A DNA stretch of 39,911 nucleotides from Bdellovibrionales bacterium (lineage in GTDB: Bacteria; Bdellovibrionota; FAC87; UBA2466). The notes beneath the pieces were generated by a model. The model was not told the DNA's origin. It worked only from the letters and a program-made list of their open reading frames with translations, and did no database searches. Position numbers and translations under genes: made by a program. The stretch is from assembly GCA_005776395.1 (NCBI GenBank), contig SXPJ01000001.1, positions 1 through 39,911 on the forward strand. The letters are read 5' to 3'. Of the stretch, positions 16,020 to 24,297 are shown piece after piece. Numbering within the stretch: position 1 is the first letter of the stretch; each line of letters begins with the position of its first letter.

Positions 16020-17891
16020 CTATTCTACGGTTACACTTTTGGCTAAGTTTCTAGGCTTGTCTACGTCAGTGCCTCTTAGAGAAGCTATATGATAGGCTAA
16101 TAATTGCATTGGAATCGTCGATAGAATTGGATTTATGGCCCAGGAAGCTTTCGGAAGTCCAATAAAGTACTTTGATTCTTTAGAAAAAACTGTATCCCCT
16201 TCAGTACCCACAGAGAGTATCTGACCCCCTCGGGCTTTAACCTGCTGAAGATTGCTTAAAATCTTTTCAAGTAGAATATTATCCGATTTACCCGCTTCAT
16301 GAAAAGTTTTGGGTGAGGTGTTTTGAGTTGCTAATACGATAACTGCAGCTTGCCGATCGATAAGCGCAATAGGGCCGTGTTTTAGCTCTCCCGCAGGATA
16401 ACCCTCAGCATGAGCGTAGCTAATTTCTTTGAGCTTAAGGGCACTTTCAAGAGCAATGGGATACTGATTATCTCTTCCCATATAAAAAAAGAATGGATTA
16501 TCCTGGAAGTTAAGAGCGATCTCCTCGATCTGCTTTTCTAATCGCAATGTTTTATCGACTAAGAAAGGCAGATGCATTAGATCGTTTGTAAGTTCTTTGG
16601 CGTATTCAGGTGAAATAACGCCTCTGATCTGTCCCAACTGAACTGCAAACATGTAAAGAAAGGTGAGTTGAGTTGTAAAAGCTTTAGTAGAGGCAACCCC
16701 AATTTCCGGACCGGCATTAGTATACAATACAATATCAGATTCTCTAGCTAGTGAGCTTTCTCTCACATTGCATATGGAAAGAGCAGGAACTTCATGTACT
16801 CGAGATTCTCGTAGTGCGGCTAAGGTATCTGCAGTTTCTCCTGATTGGGAGATAAGCAAAGTTAGAGAGTTTTTTTCAAGAACAGGTTGCCGGTACCTAA
16901 ACTCGGAACCAAAATCAACATCGGTAGACACTCTAGCAAATTTTTCTAAATAATACTTTCCGACTAATCCTGCATGTCGAGCCGTTCCACAGGCGACAAT
17001 AGAAATTCGATTAAGATTTTTTAGTTTGTCTTGGAGTTTTTTAAGCTCTGGAATTTGAATGGTTTCGCTAGTGGGATCGATATTTCCGCTAATGGTATTG
17101 GCAATTGCTTGGGACTGTTCGTGAATCTCTTTCAGCATGTAATGTCTGTAACCTGATTTTTCCATCTGATCGGCAGTCCAATGGAGTGTTTTGATTTCAG
17201 GTTTTAGCAGAGTCCCCTCTGGAGTAAATATTTCGACCTCTCCTTTTTTACAGAGAGCTATTTGCCCATCTTTTAAATAGATAACTTTATTAGTTCTATT
17301 CAAAATAGCTTGAACATCCGAAGCTAGGTAGTTTTCATTTTTTGTTAAACCTACAATTAAAGGGGCTCCATTTGCGACCCCGATCATCTGATCTGGCTGA
17401 TTGTCATTAAGCGCTACAAAAGCATAAGAGCCTTTTAGGGTAGGCAATATTTTTAAACAGGCCTCTTTTAGAGAGAGCCCTAATTTAATGGCCTGATTAA
17501 AAAGATGGGCTAGAATTTCAGTGTCGGTATCACTTTTAAAGACGGCATTAGATTTTTCTAAATGCGATTTGTGCTCGAGGTAGTTTTCAATAATTCCGTT
17601 GTGAACTAAGGTGACAGCTCCTACTTGATGAGGATGAGCATTGTTTTCAGTGGGGGCACCATGAGTGGCCCAACGAGTGTGGCCTATTCCTAAGGAACCA
17701 TTGAATTTTTTTGTAGAAAGCTTGGTTTCTAGTTGGTTGATCTTACCTTCAGATCTGAATACTAGGGTTTTATTGTTTTCCAGAATCGCAATTCCAGCTG
17801 AATCATAACCTCGGTATTCTAATTTTTTAAGACCGTCGAGAAGAATGCCTTTGGGATCTTGAATGCCATTATAGCCAATAATTCCACACAT
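16020..17891 (-). CDS. glmS: Glutamine-fructose-6-phosphate aminotransferase (GlmS)
   Basis: The 623-residue enzyme makes glucosamine 6-phosphate from fructose 6-phosphate and glutamine, the first step to UDP-GlcNAc for peptidoglycan and LPS. The N-terminus MCGIIGYNG exposes Cys as the glutaminase nucleophile after Met removal. GHTRWATHG and HNGIIENY belong to the same domain. The isomerase half has two SIS domains (ACGTARHAG, SQSGETADTLAALRE, KLKEISYAHAEGYPAGELKHGPIALI) and the ending PRNLAKSVTVE is diagnostic. Length is slightly above the usual 609. No glmS ribozyme was seen upstream. Confidence 0.97.
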   Translation of the reverse strand: MCGIIGYNGIQDPKGILLDGLKKLEYRGYDSAGIAILENNKTLVFRSEGKINQLETKLSTKKFNGSLGIGHTRWATHGAPTENNAHPHQVGAVTLVHNGIIENYLEHKSHLEKSNAVFKSDTDTEILAHLFNQAIKLGLSLKEACLKILPTLKGSYAFVALNDNQPDQMIGVANGAPLIVGLTKNENYLASDVQAILNRTNKVIYLKDGQIALCKKGEVEIFTPEGTLLKPEIKTLHWTADQMEKSGYRHYMLKEIHEQSQAIANTISGNIDPTSETIQIPELKKLQDKLKNLNRISIVACGTARHAGLVGKYYLEKFARVSTDVDFGSEFRYRQPVLEKNSLTLLISQSGETADTLAALRESRVHEVPALSICNVRESSLARESDIVLYTNAGPEIGVASTKAFTTQLTFLYMFAVQLGQIRGVISPEYAKELTNDLMHLPFLVDKTLRLEKQIEEIALNFQDNPFFFYMGRDNQYPIALESALKLKEISYAHAEGYPAGELKHGPIALIDRQAAVIVLATQNTSPKTFHEAGKSDNILLEKILSNLQQVKARGGQILSVGTEGDTVFSKESKYFIGLPKASWAINPILSTIPMQLLAYHIASLRGTDVDKPRNLAKSVTVE

Positions 17892-17970
17892 AGATGTAGA
17901 CTCTCCTCTATTTTCTGAGCTCTTACAACTCTCTATCTGTCGGCAAAAGTAAATGGGGAATATTACAAGG

Positions 17971-18942
17971 TCAACCTAATCTGTTTTCAAACTGAAGAGT
18001 TTTAGGAGAGGCGAACACATGGTTTTCAAGGGCCCAGAGGTAAGCACGAGCAATACCCTCTTTCAATGGAGTAGAGGGTTTCCAGCCTAAGCTTAAGATC
18101 TTATCGATGTTTAATACCTTTTTGGGGGTGCCGTCCGGTTTACTCTTATCAAAAACAATATTACCTGTGTACTCCACAACCTCTTTAACCTGATAAGCGA
18201 TTTCAGCAATACTGAGCCCCTCTCCAGTTCCTATATTTATCACGTTACCCGATTGGTATTTGTCCATGAGCAGAATAAGTGCATCAGCTAGATCATCGGA
18301 ATATAGGAGTTCTCGAATGGGATTTCCACTACCCCATACGACAACATTCTTAGCCCCATTCATCTTAGCTTCATGAAACCGTCTGATGAGGGCTGGAAGT
18401 ACATGGCTATTTTGGGGGTGAAAGTTATCAAAAGGTCCATAAAGGTTGGTAGGCATGGCGGCTATAAAATCTTGGCCATACTGAGAACGATAGAACTCAC
18501 ACAGTTTAAGGCCGGCGATTTTAGCAATTGCATAGGCTTCATTTGTGGGCTCTAAGGGGCCTGATAAAAGGTATTCCTCTTTAATGGGTTGAGGACAATT
18601 TTTTGGGTAAATACAGCTGCTTCCTAGATAGACGAGTTTTTTAATTTTATTTTTGTAGGCAGCATGAATGATGTGGGTTGCAATGGTTAGGTTTTCGTAA
18701 ATAAAGTCAGCTGGAAATGAGCTATTGGCAAGGATTCCCCCCACTTTAGCGGCTGCAACAAAAACATAATCGATCTCATTTTCTTCAAAAAAACGATTAA
18801 CGGCGGCTTGGTTGAGTAGATTCAGTTCATTTCGAGTTGCGGTGATTAGATTATTTAGCCCTCGTGATTTCAGTGCTCTTATTAAAGCAGAACCCACTAG
18901 ACCTTGATGACCGGCAATATAGACGCGACTATTTTTATTCAT
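17971..18942 (-). CDS. fcl: GDP-L-fucose synthase-like epimerase/reductase
   Basis: The 323-residue extended SDR matches GDP-4-keto-6-deoxymannose 3,5-epimerase-4-reductase. It has NADP-binding GHQGLVGSAL (11-20), KVGGI, the active-site stretch LGSSCIYPKNCPQPI (S108, C110) and Y137-AIA-K141, and NFHPQNSHVLPALIRR. It would finish GDP-L-fucose from GDP-4-keto-6-deoxymannose. No GDP-mannose dehydratase (Gmd) is visible here. Because a GDP-heptose gene set lies 1 kb away, a GDP-6-deoxy-heptose substrate is a reasonable alternative. It is transcribed in the same direction as glmS, 79 bases apart. Confidence 0.9.
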   Translation of the reverse strand: MNKNSRVYIAGHQGLVGSALIRALKSRGLNNLITATRNELNLLNQAAVNRFFEENEIDYVFVAAAKVGGILANSSFPADFIYENLTIATHIIHAAYKNKIKKLVYLGSSCIYPKNCPQPIKEEYLLSGPLEPTNEAYAIAKIAGLKLCEFYRSQYGQDFIAAMPTNLYGPFDNFHPQNSHVLPALIRRFHEAKMNGAKNVVVWGSGNPIRELLYSDDLADALILLMDKYQSGNVINIGTGEGLSIAEIAYQVKEVVEYTGNIVFDKSKPDGTPKKVLNIDKILSLGWKPSTPLKEGIARAYLWALENHVFASPKTLQFENRLG

Positions 18943-18968
18943 AATTTTCTATTCGTCTTTTAATGATT

Positions 18969-18999
18969 TTGCTTAACCGTAAAGAAGCAGCCCTATAAT
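18969..18999 (+). promoter_or_regulatory. Possible sigma-70 promoter upstream of the MBL-like gene
   Basis: A perfect TATAAT at 18994-18999 with TTGCTT at 18969-18974; the 19-base spacer is longer than ideal. It would leave a 125-base leader before the TTG start at 19132. Nothing else of note was seen in this intergenic stretch. Confidence 0.35.
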
Positions 19000-19131
19000 T
19001 TTAGCATCTTTTTTTATAAGGTTTGAGAGAGAAATATGATGCGTTAAGTTAGGGGGTGTTTTTAAGCTGTTCTTGAAAATCGACTTAGAAACTGCTTAAG
19101 TCCGCAGGGATCAAATAATGCTGGAGGTAAG

Positions 19132-19914
19132 TTGGAGCCTGTTTTAAACATAAATCACAAGAGACAGCAGTTTATTCTCAAGTGGAGTCTTATCGCCATT
19201 TCGTGTGTCCTTTTGTATCTTTTAGCCTTTAATTATCTTATTGATAAGCGACCCTTTGTAGAGTGGACCCTAATCAAAGGCGGTTCAAATGAGGAGGTGC
19301 CTGAATCTCAGTTGATTAAGATGCCAGATGGAAAGGTGTTTTTGATTAACGCAGGTGATGCCTCGGGGAGCCTTCTACCGTATTTAAAGAAACAAAAAAT
19401 AAAAGATGTCGATCTACTTATTTTAACTTCAACTTTGCCTAAAGCAATTTCAGGTATTCATGGACTCATTAATACGGGCGTAAGAATTAAAGAGATCAGA
19501 ACCCATTCATTTTTATCTCAAACGACTGAGTGGGAAAATTTAAAAACCTTGATTCAGAGTAAGTCTATCATTGATAGCCCCTTGGAAAGTGAAGAGATTT
19601 TATATCGAATGGGGGCGACTGAATTTAGATTTATTTCGAAATCGAAGGATTTAGTACTTCTCAAGATGCTTCATGGTACGAACAAGGTTTTATTAATGTT
19701 GGGCGATGCTTCGAGTTTAAATCATGAGATCTCTCAGATGAATTGTGAGGATCTGAAAGTTGATATTTTACTTAATTATTTAAATATAAATCCTTCAATA
19801 AAAAGCAGTATGGAGCAAGCGTGTTCTCATTCTTATATTGATTTAAGTCGGGAGATGGGGACATTTAAAATTCTTTTAAAAGGGGACTCTTTTAAGTGGA
19901 AGCGTGGGCGCTAA
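19132..19914 (+). CDS. Membrane-anchored, degenerate ComEC-like metallo-beta-lactamase protein
   Basis: The 260-residue protein starts at TTG with GGAGG six bases upstream. One membrane helix (about 17-36) anchors a domain that follows the C-terminal ComEC metallo-beta-lactamase pattern: QLIKMPDGKVFLINAGD, LLPYLKKQKIKDVDLLILT. Where an active enzyme would have a HxHxDH-type metal motif (as in LSHPDADHIGG), this protein has LTSTLPKAISG (about 98-108). The ligands are therefore lost and catalysis is unlikely. It may be a structural or binding protein, or a decaying gene. It lies between glycan genes and overlaps the end of the convergent phosphatase by four bases. Confidence 0.6.
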   Translation: MEPVLNINHKRQQFILKWSLIAISCVLLYLLAFNYLIDKRPFVEWTLIKGGSNEEVPESQLIKMPDGKVFLINAGDASGSLLPYLKKQKIKDVDLLILTSTLPKAISGIHGLINTGVRIKEIRTHSFLSQTTEWENLKTLIQSKSIIDSPLESEEILYRMGATEFRFISKSKDLVLLKMLHGTNKVLLMLGDASSLNHEISQMNCEDLKVDILLNYLNINPSIKSSMEQACSHSYIDLSREMGTFKILLKGDSFKWKRGR

Positions 19915-20444
19915 AGCTTTCTTTGAATAAAATTCGACCTCTGCGAAAGAATAGTCATTAATTCTTTTATACTTGTAATTCGAAAATCAGACTGCACATT
20001 CTGATTGTATTCACGAATCCATAGAATACTTGAAATCCCACATTTCTTAGCTGCTAAAGTATCTTTTTCAGTGTCTCCCAAGAGGAAAGAAGTGGATAAG
20101 TCTAGGTCGAGCTCTTTTTGTGCTAAAAGAAATAGGCCTGGATTAGGTTTTTTTAAAGGATGTTCATTTGAGGCGTATGGACAAACATAAATCCGATCTA
20201 GCTGATACTGTTTTTGATAAAAATCATGAAGTTCCTCCACGAACTTTTGAGAAATAATCTTTCTTTCAATATCAGGCTGATTGGTAATCATAATAAGTTT
20301 AAAGCCTAATGATTTAATTTGAGGTAGCCCTGCTAAAGAAAAATGGATCACTTCATCCCAGCTTCTAGGCGAGTGAAAGCTTTTATCTCTAAAGACCAAC
20401 TCATTAAAAATGCCATCTCTGTCTAAAAAAAGAGCGGGGTGAGC
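19911..20444 (-). CDS. HAD-IIIA phosphatase, GmhB/HddB-like, zinc-less paralogue
   Basis: About 178 residues from a GTG start (20447-20445) that directly follows the SDR stop codon (TAA-GTG), so translation is probably coupled. HAD motifs: FLDRDGIFN near the N-terminus, MITNQPDI, KKPNPGLF and LLGDTEKDTLAAKKCG. Unlike the GmhB at 8.7 kb, the zinc-binding loop is reduced to VCPYASNEHPLKKP with a single Cys. Next to an HddA kinase, it most likely removes the 7-phosphate of D-glycero-alpha-D-manno-heptose 1,7-bisphosphate on the way to GDP-heptose. A histidinol-phosphatase-type or other sugar phosphatase role cannot be excluded. Confidence 0.8.
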   Translation of the reverse strand, partial: AHPALFLDRDGIFNELVFRDKSFHSPRSWDEVIHFSLAGLPQIKSLGFKLIMITNQPDIERKIISQKFVEELHDFYQKQYQLDRIYVCPYASNEHPLKKPNPGLFLLAQKELDLDLSTSFLLGDTEKDTLAAKKCGISSILWIREYNQNVQSDFRITSIKELMTILSQRSNFIQRKL

Positions 20445-20447
20445 CAC

Positions 20448-21302
20448 TTAAGAATTTACCTCAATTTCTTTTAAGTTTTTTACTAAAGCCTCATCAACTC
20501 GTCTTAAGGTCCAGAAGGGAAGGGCTGGGTGATTGACAGGGGGATTTAAGTAATTATCCCACTTAGCACTAATAAGTTTTCCATTTAATTCTTTGGGCTC
20601 GGTTTCACAAAGCCAATGGATTAGCTTAGCCGCTTTTCTAGGATCATCGCCCCCGTGTTTCATTCGATGTAGAGCCTCTTCTTGCTCTTTTCCAATCTTA
20701 TCAGTTGAGATCTTAGAAATCCCCTCCATCATCGGAGTTTTCATAGCTCCTGGGGCCACTGAATAAAAATGAAGTTTGGGATATTCCAGAGCTAAAGACT
20801 CGGTGAATCGAACCAAGGCGCATTTACTGGCTCCATAGGCGCCAAAATGAGGTCTGGGGGCTGTGGCTCCCCCTCCGGATAGATTGATCACTGTTCCCGA
20901 ATTTTGTTTTAAAAATAGGGGAAGAATAATTTTAATTAAAAAAACAGGAGCCAAGAAGTTAATCTGAATTGTCTCTTCAAACTCTTGAAAGTCTAGCTTC
21001 TCAAGTTTACCGCAAGGGCCTGTGATGGCAGCGTTATTGATTAGGTGGTCGATTTTTCCTAAACGGTCCAGCGTTTGATTCACCCAGCTCTTACAGTCCT
21101 CCTGATTTTTAATATCTCCTTCGACAAAAAGGACTCCGGGATATTTTATCTTAAGAGATTTTGTTGCCGCAGGATTTCTTACTAAGACCGAAAGTTTGTG
21201 GTGAGTCTCAAGAAAGGTTTCTATGAGGCTCTCAGCAAGTCCCCTGTATCCCGAGATTAGTGTAACTGGACGGTTTAGCCCAGTTTGGGAGTGAGTTATC
21301 AT
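20448..21302 (-). CDS. Classical SDR oxidoreductase in the heptose cluster
   Basis: The 284-residue short-chain dehydrogenase has a cofactor loop SGYRGLAESL (17-26), NNAAITG (89-95), catalytic Ser142 in INLSGGG and the pair Y156-GAS-K160. It ends about 40 residues beyond the usual core. The only usable start (ATG 21302) lies inside the end of hddA, an overlap of 71 bases. Substrate is unknown. Placed between hddA and the phosphatase on the same strand, it probably modifies a heptose or its nucleotide form, but classical SDRs of this length act on many substrates. Confidence 0.85.
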   Translation of the reverse strand: MITHSQTGLNRPVTLISGYRGLAESLIETFLETHHKLSVLVRNPAATKSLKIKYPGVLFVEGDIKNQEDCKSWVNQTLDRLGKIDHLINNAAITGPCGKLEKLDFQEFEETIQINFLAPVFLIKIILPLFLKQNSGTVINLSGGGATAPRPHFGAYGASKCALVRFTESLALEYPKLHFYSVAPGAMKTPMMEGISKISTDKIGKEQEEALHRMKHGGDDPRKAAKLIHWLCETEPKELNGKLISAKWDNYLNPPVNHPALPFWTLRRVDEALVKNLKEIEVNS

Positions 21303-22305
21303 AACGCCCTCGACTGTCAGAGAGATTGACTAGAACTTTACTGCCCTCGGTATCGAATCGATAGCGAAGTTCTCTGAGCCCCTCTTGGTGCATAGCCCTT
21401 CTCAGTTGTTTGTGCCGATTATTGGTGTAGAAAACAAAAAACCCTCCACCTCCAGCCCCAGTGATTTTGCCCCCTAGGGCTCCACTGGCTTTAGCTAGTT
21501 CGTAGATTTTATGAATTCTTGGATCGGCAATTTTTGAGGATAACCGTTTCTTGTTTTTCCAATGTTCATCCATAAGAAGACCAAAGCTATCTAAATTACC
21601 CGATTCAATAGCTTCAATTGTTTCGTAACCGATCTCTTTGATTCGATGAAGGCTATCGGTTACAGTTTTGTCCTCTTTTTTTACAGAGCTATCTTGGTGT
21701 TTTAAAATTTCATCAGCAGAACGGGTCATCCCTGTGTAAAAAATCAAAGTGTTCCTATTGAGTTCATCCATTATGTCGTAAGAGATAGGCACTCTACGGA
21801 TATTTACCTTGCCCGATTTTTCAATTTCCAAAATGGGGAGCCCACCTACAGCTGCTACATATTGGTCCTGTTTGCCTACGGGCTTTTTTAGAACCTCCAT
21901 TTCTAGATAGCAGGCTGTTTCTGCAAGTTGGGGTTGGCTTGGAATATCTCTTTTTAAGGATTGAAGCGCATGAAGTAGCCCCACAACATAACAGCTCGAG
22001 GATCCAAGCCCTGTGCCGGCAGGAATGTCGGCCATGGAGAGAATTTCAATGGCGTTTTCAATCCCTGTAAATTCCAGAGCGGCTTTAGCCAATTCGTGTT
22101 GGAGCTCTTCAACTGACTCTACGCATTCTGATTTAGAGTACTTAACCCGAACTAAATCATCCACAATAGGGCGGTTAACTGAAATAAACATGTACTTATC
22201 AATGGCTGCGCTGAAAACTAAGCCCCCATACTTGCTGTAATAAGAGGGTAGGTCGGTTCCTCCACCCCCTAGGGTGAAGCGAAAAGGAGTTCGAGTGATG
22301 ATCAT
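21232..22305 (-). CDS. hddA: D-glycero-alpha-D-manno-heptose 7-phosphate kinase (HddA-like GHMP kinase)
   Basis: The 357-residue GHMP kinase starts MIITRTPFRFTLGGGGTDLP, the standard HddA opening. The ATP loop IPAGTGLGSSS lies at about 94-104, KKPVGKQDQYVAA at about 135-150, and KITGAGGGGFFVFY is the C-terminal glycine-rich motif. The family normally ends soon after LRYRFDTEGSKVLVNL. Here a further 35 or so residues (DSRGRYDNS...GIQGTC) run into the SDR gene, suggesting the original stop was lost or the overlap is a coupling device. It phosphorylates heptose 7-phosphate at C1 for GDP-heptose synthesis. Confidence 0.9.
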   Translation of the reverse strand: MIITRTPFRFTLGGGGTDLPSYYSKYGGLVFSAAIDKYMFISVNRPIVDDLVRVKYSKSECVESVEELQHELAKAALEFTGIENAIEILSMADIPAGTGLGSSSCYVVGLLHALQSLKRDIPSQPQLAETACYLEMEVLKKPVGKQDQYVAAVGGLPILEIEKSGKVNIRRVPISYDIMDELNRNTLIFYTGMTRSADEILKHQDSSVKKEDKTVTDSLHRIKEIGYETIEAIESGNLDSFGLLMDEHWKNKKRLSSKIADPRIHKIYELAKASGALGGKITGAGGGGFFVFYTNNRHKQLRRAMHQEGLRELRYRFDTEGSKVLVNLSDSRGRYDNSLPNWAKPSSYTNLGIQGTC

Positions 22306-22646
22306 ATGGCTACACTATAGATAGGGATTGTTTTCTGTGTCAAAGGCTAAAAACCTAAGACTCATAGCTGTTCTCAGTGAATAAATTTTGAGGCTAATTG
22401 AGGAGCACTAGAAAAGCCTTTTCGCAAAGTCTCGGTGTGCCATTGGGGTAATTTTATGAGGGTTCATTCAAGAATTTGGATATGAAAGTGGGGCGTACAG
22501 TGACTTTCTTTGGAACTGGTAGCCCCACTTTCATATCCAAATTCTTGAATGACTCCGCTTTTTACCATGTGCTGTGGCTCACCTAGAACTGTTGTAAGAC
22601 TCAAGTCCATGTTGCTCTTTGGAATCTATTCAGATATCAAAATTGG
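22306..22646. other. Divergent intergenic region, 341 bases
   Basis: Lies between hddA (minus) and the glycosyltransferase (plus). Its main content is a long perfect inverted repeat (listed separately). The rest is AT-rich without a recognisable ORF, tRNA or transposase. Promoters for both operons should be here. No strong ribosome binding site precedes the ATG at 22647. Confidence 0.6.
22464..22552. repeat. Perfect 31-bp inverted repeat (long hairpin)
   Basis: The left arm 22464-22494 (starting TCATTCAAGAATTTGG, ending GTGGGGC) is the exact reverse complement of the right arm 22522-22552. The 27-base centre can add a bulged stem, TACAGT against ACTGGTA. No target-site duplication flanks it, and no T run follows either arm. 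It sits between divergent genes, so it is not a simple terminator. Confidence 0.95.
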
Positions 22647-23375
22647 ATGAAATTAAGTCTAATTATTCCCACTTTTAATGAGGCCAAAAAAATCCACCTC
22701 GATTTAGACGCTGCAAATCAATTTTTAAGGGCTCAACCCTTCGATTCTGAGGTTCTGATAGTTAATGATGGGAGCCGGGATGAGACTCAAAAAGTAGCTG
22801 AAGAGCTTTGCGGTAAATATTCAAACGATAAAGTAGCTTTCAGAGTTCTTAGTTATGGAGAAAACCGTGGCAAAGGGTATGCGATCCGCTATGGAGTAAG
22901 TCAAGCTAAGGGGGATTTGATCGCCTTTGCGGATAGCGGTCTTTGTGTTCCCTTTTCCTTTTTAACCTACGGAATAGAAAAAATAGAGAGAGGGGCCGAT
23001 TATGCATTGGCCTCAAGACGTTTAAAGGAAACTAAGATTAAGCGACAGCAGCCGTTGTATAGAAAGCTAGGCTCCAAAGTTTTCTGGTTTGTGGTCAAAG
23101 GGTTTATGGGAGTTCAAGTTTCTGATACTCAATGTGGTTTTAAAATTTATTCAAACAAAGCGGCTAAAACTATTTTTCATCGAGTTCAAACGGATGGGTT
23201 TATGTTTGATATCGAGGCGCTTTTAGTGGCTAAAAAGCTTAAACTGAAACATGCAGAATTTCCTGTGGAGTGGTCCAATGATAGCGATACCCGATATCAC
23301 CCGATTTGGGGGACCTTAAAAAACTTAAGAGAGTTGACTGCCATTCGTTTAAGGAGTTTTTCGACCCATGCGTGA
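22647..23375 (+). CDS. Family 2 glycosyltransferase, dolichyl/polyprenyl-phosphate glucosyltransferase-like
   Basis: The 242-residue GT-A protein opens with LSLIIPTFNEAKKI and has VNDGSRDET (39-47) and NRGKGYAIRYG, plus SDTQCGFKIY, the hallmark of the ALG5/DPM1-like branch that loads sugar onto polyprenyl phosphate. Where the DxD motif is expected (FTDAD in relatives) it reads F-A-D96-S-G98, so the second Asp is missing. No membrane helices follow the catalytic domain. Its stop overlaps the epimerase start by 8 bases, so the two are co-translated. Probably provides a lipid-linked sugar or glycan linkage for the surface polymer. Confidence 0.85.
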   Translation: MKLSLIIPTFNEAKKIHLDLDAANQFLRAQPFDSEVLIVNDGSRDETQKVAEELCGKYSNDKVAFRVLSYGENRGKGYAIRYGVSQAKGDLIAFADSGLCVPFSFLTYGIEKIERGADYALASRRLKETKIKRQQPLYRKLGSKVFWFVVKGFMGVQVSDTQCGFKIYSNKAAKTIFHRVQTDGFMFDIEALLVAKKLKLKHAEFPVEWSNDSDTRYHPIWGTLKNLRELTAIRLRSFSTHA

Positions 23376-24297
23376 GAGAATCGTAGTTACAGGGGCTGCA
23401 GGTTTTATCGGAAGTAACCTATGTAAAATGTTGCTTCAAGAGGGATACTCAGTCGTTGCTATTGATAATTTATTAGCAGGCACGTTAGAGAATTTACCGG
23501 AAGGGGTAGATTTTAAAAAGGTGGATGTCTGTGATTCCGATTTCTCCCGTTATGTCGAAGGGGCGATAGCTGTATTTCATTTAGCGGCTAGAAACTGCCT
23601 AGATGATTGCGCTAAAAACCCTGTGGATACGGCACGGATCAACGTGATGGGGACCGCTAATGTCCTACAGGCTTGTGTTGAATATAAAGTTCCTCATGTG
23701 ATCTACTCAGATACTTCGGCCGAGTATGAGGGAATTAATATGTTTCCCTCAAAAATAGATTCAGTAAAGCCTATGTCTATCTATGCGTGTAGTAAACGTA
23801 GCGGAGCTTTAATGGCTGAAGGGTTTAAGAACTATTACGGACTTAATATTTCAACAGTTCGTTATTTTAATGTCTATGGCCCTGCTCAAGACTGGAGAAG
23901 GGTTATTCCTCCTGTGATGAGTGCATTTACGATTAAGCTTCTTCAAGGTGAATCTCCTTTTATCTATGGAACTGGAGAGAAAAGAAGAGACTTTATTCAC
24001 GTAGATGACATCAATCGATTTCATCTCATGTTAATTAGAGAAAAATTGATTCAGGGTGGAACTTATAATTTAGGTTCTGGAGAAGATTATTCGATTTTAG
24101 AAATCTTTGAGAAGATTGAAAGTGAAATCTGTTCTGGTATTAAACCTATTTTTAAACCTGAGTTATCTGGTGAGGCATTTCGTACACTGGCCGATATCTC
24201 GGAAACCTGTAAAACGGGATGGACTCCTCAGGTGACTTTGGAGGCGGGGATTAAATCTTTTGTGGCCTATACTCGAGAGAGACTGAGACTAGGCTAA
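23368..24297 (+). CDS. NAD-dependent nucleotide-sugar epimerase/dehydratase (GalE-like)
   Basis: The 309-residue extended SDR has TGAAGFIGSNL (8-18), an acidic residue at the end of beta-2 (AIDN) suggesting NAD, HLAARNC, catalytic Thr/Ser in SDTSAEYEG (around 114-122) and Y139-ACS-K143. RRDFIHVDDI and the YNLGSGEDYSI ending fit UDP-glucose 4-epimerase and related enzymes. It would supply a UDP-sugar to the neighbouring glycosyltransferase. The exact substrate (UDP-Glc, UDP-GlcNAc or UDP-GlcA) is not decided by the motifs visible. Confidence 0.88.
   Translation: MRERIVVTGAAGFIGSNLCKMLLQEGYSVVAIDNLLAGTLENLPEGVDFKKVDVCDSDFSRYVEGAIAVFHLAARNCLDDCAKNPVDTARINVMGTANVLQACVEYKVPHVIYSDTSAEYEGINMFPSKIDSVKPMSIYACSKRSGALMAEGFKNYYGLNISTVRYFNVYGPAQDWRRVIPPVMSAFTIKLLQGESPFIYGTGEKRRDFIHVDDINRFHLMLIREKLIQGGTYNLGSGEDYSILEIFEKIESEICSGIKPIFKPELSGEAFRTLADISETCKTGWTPQVTLEAGIKSFVAYTRERLRLG

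Noticed and set aside
17892-17970. glmS ribozyme or riboswitch upstream of glmS
   Set aside because: The leader between fcl and glmS is only 79 bases and shows no recognisable ribozyme core.
22464-22552. Interpretation of the long inverted repeat as a CRISPR array or terminator
   Set aside because: Only one inverted pair, no direct repeat-spacer structure, and no T run or convergent gene ends.
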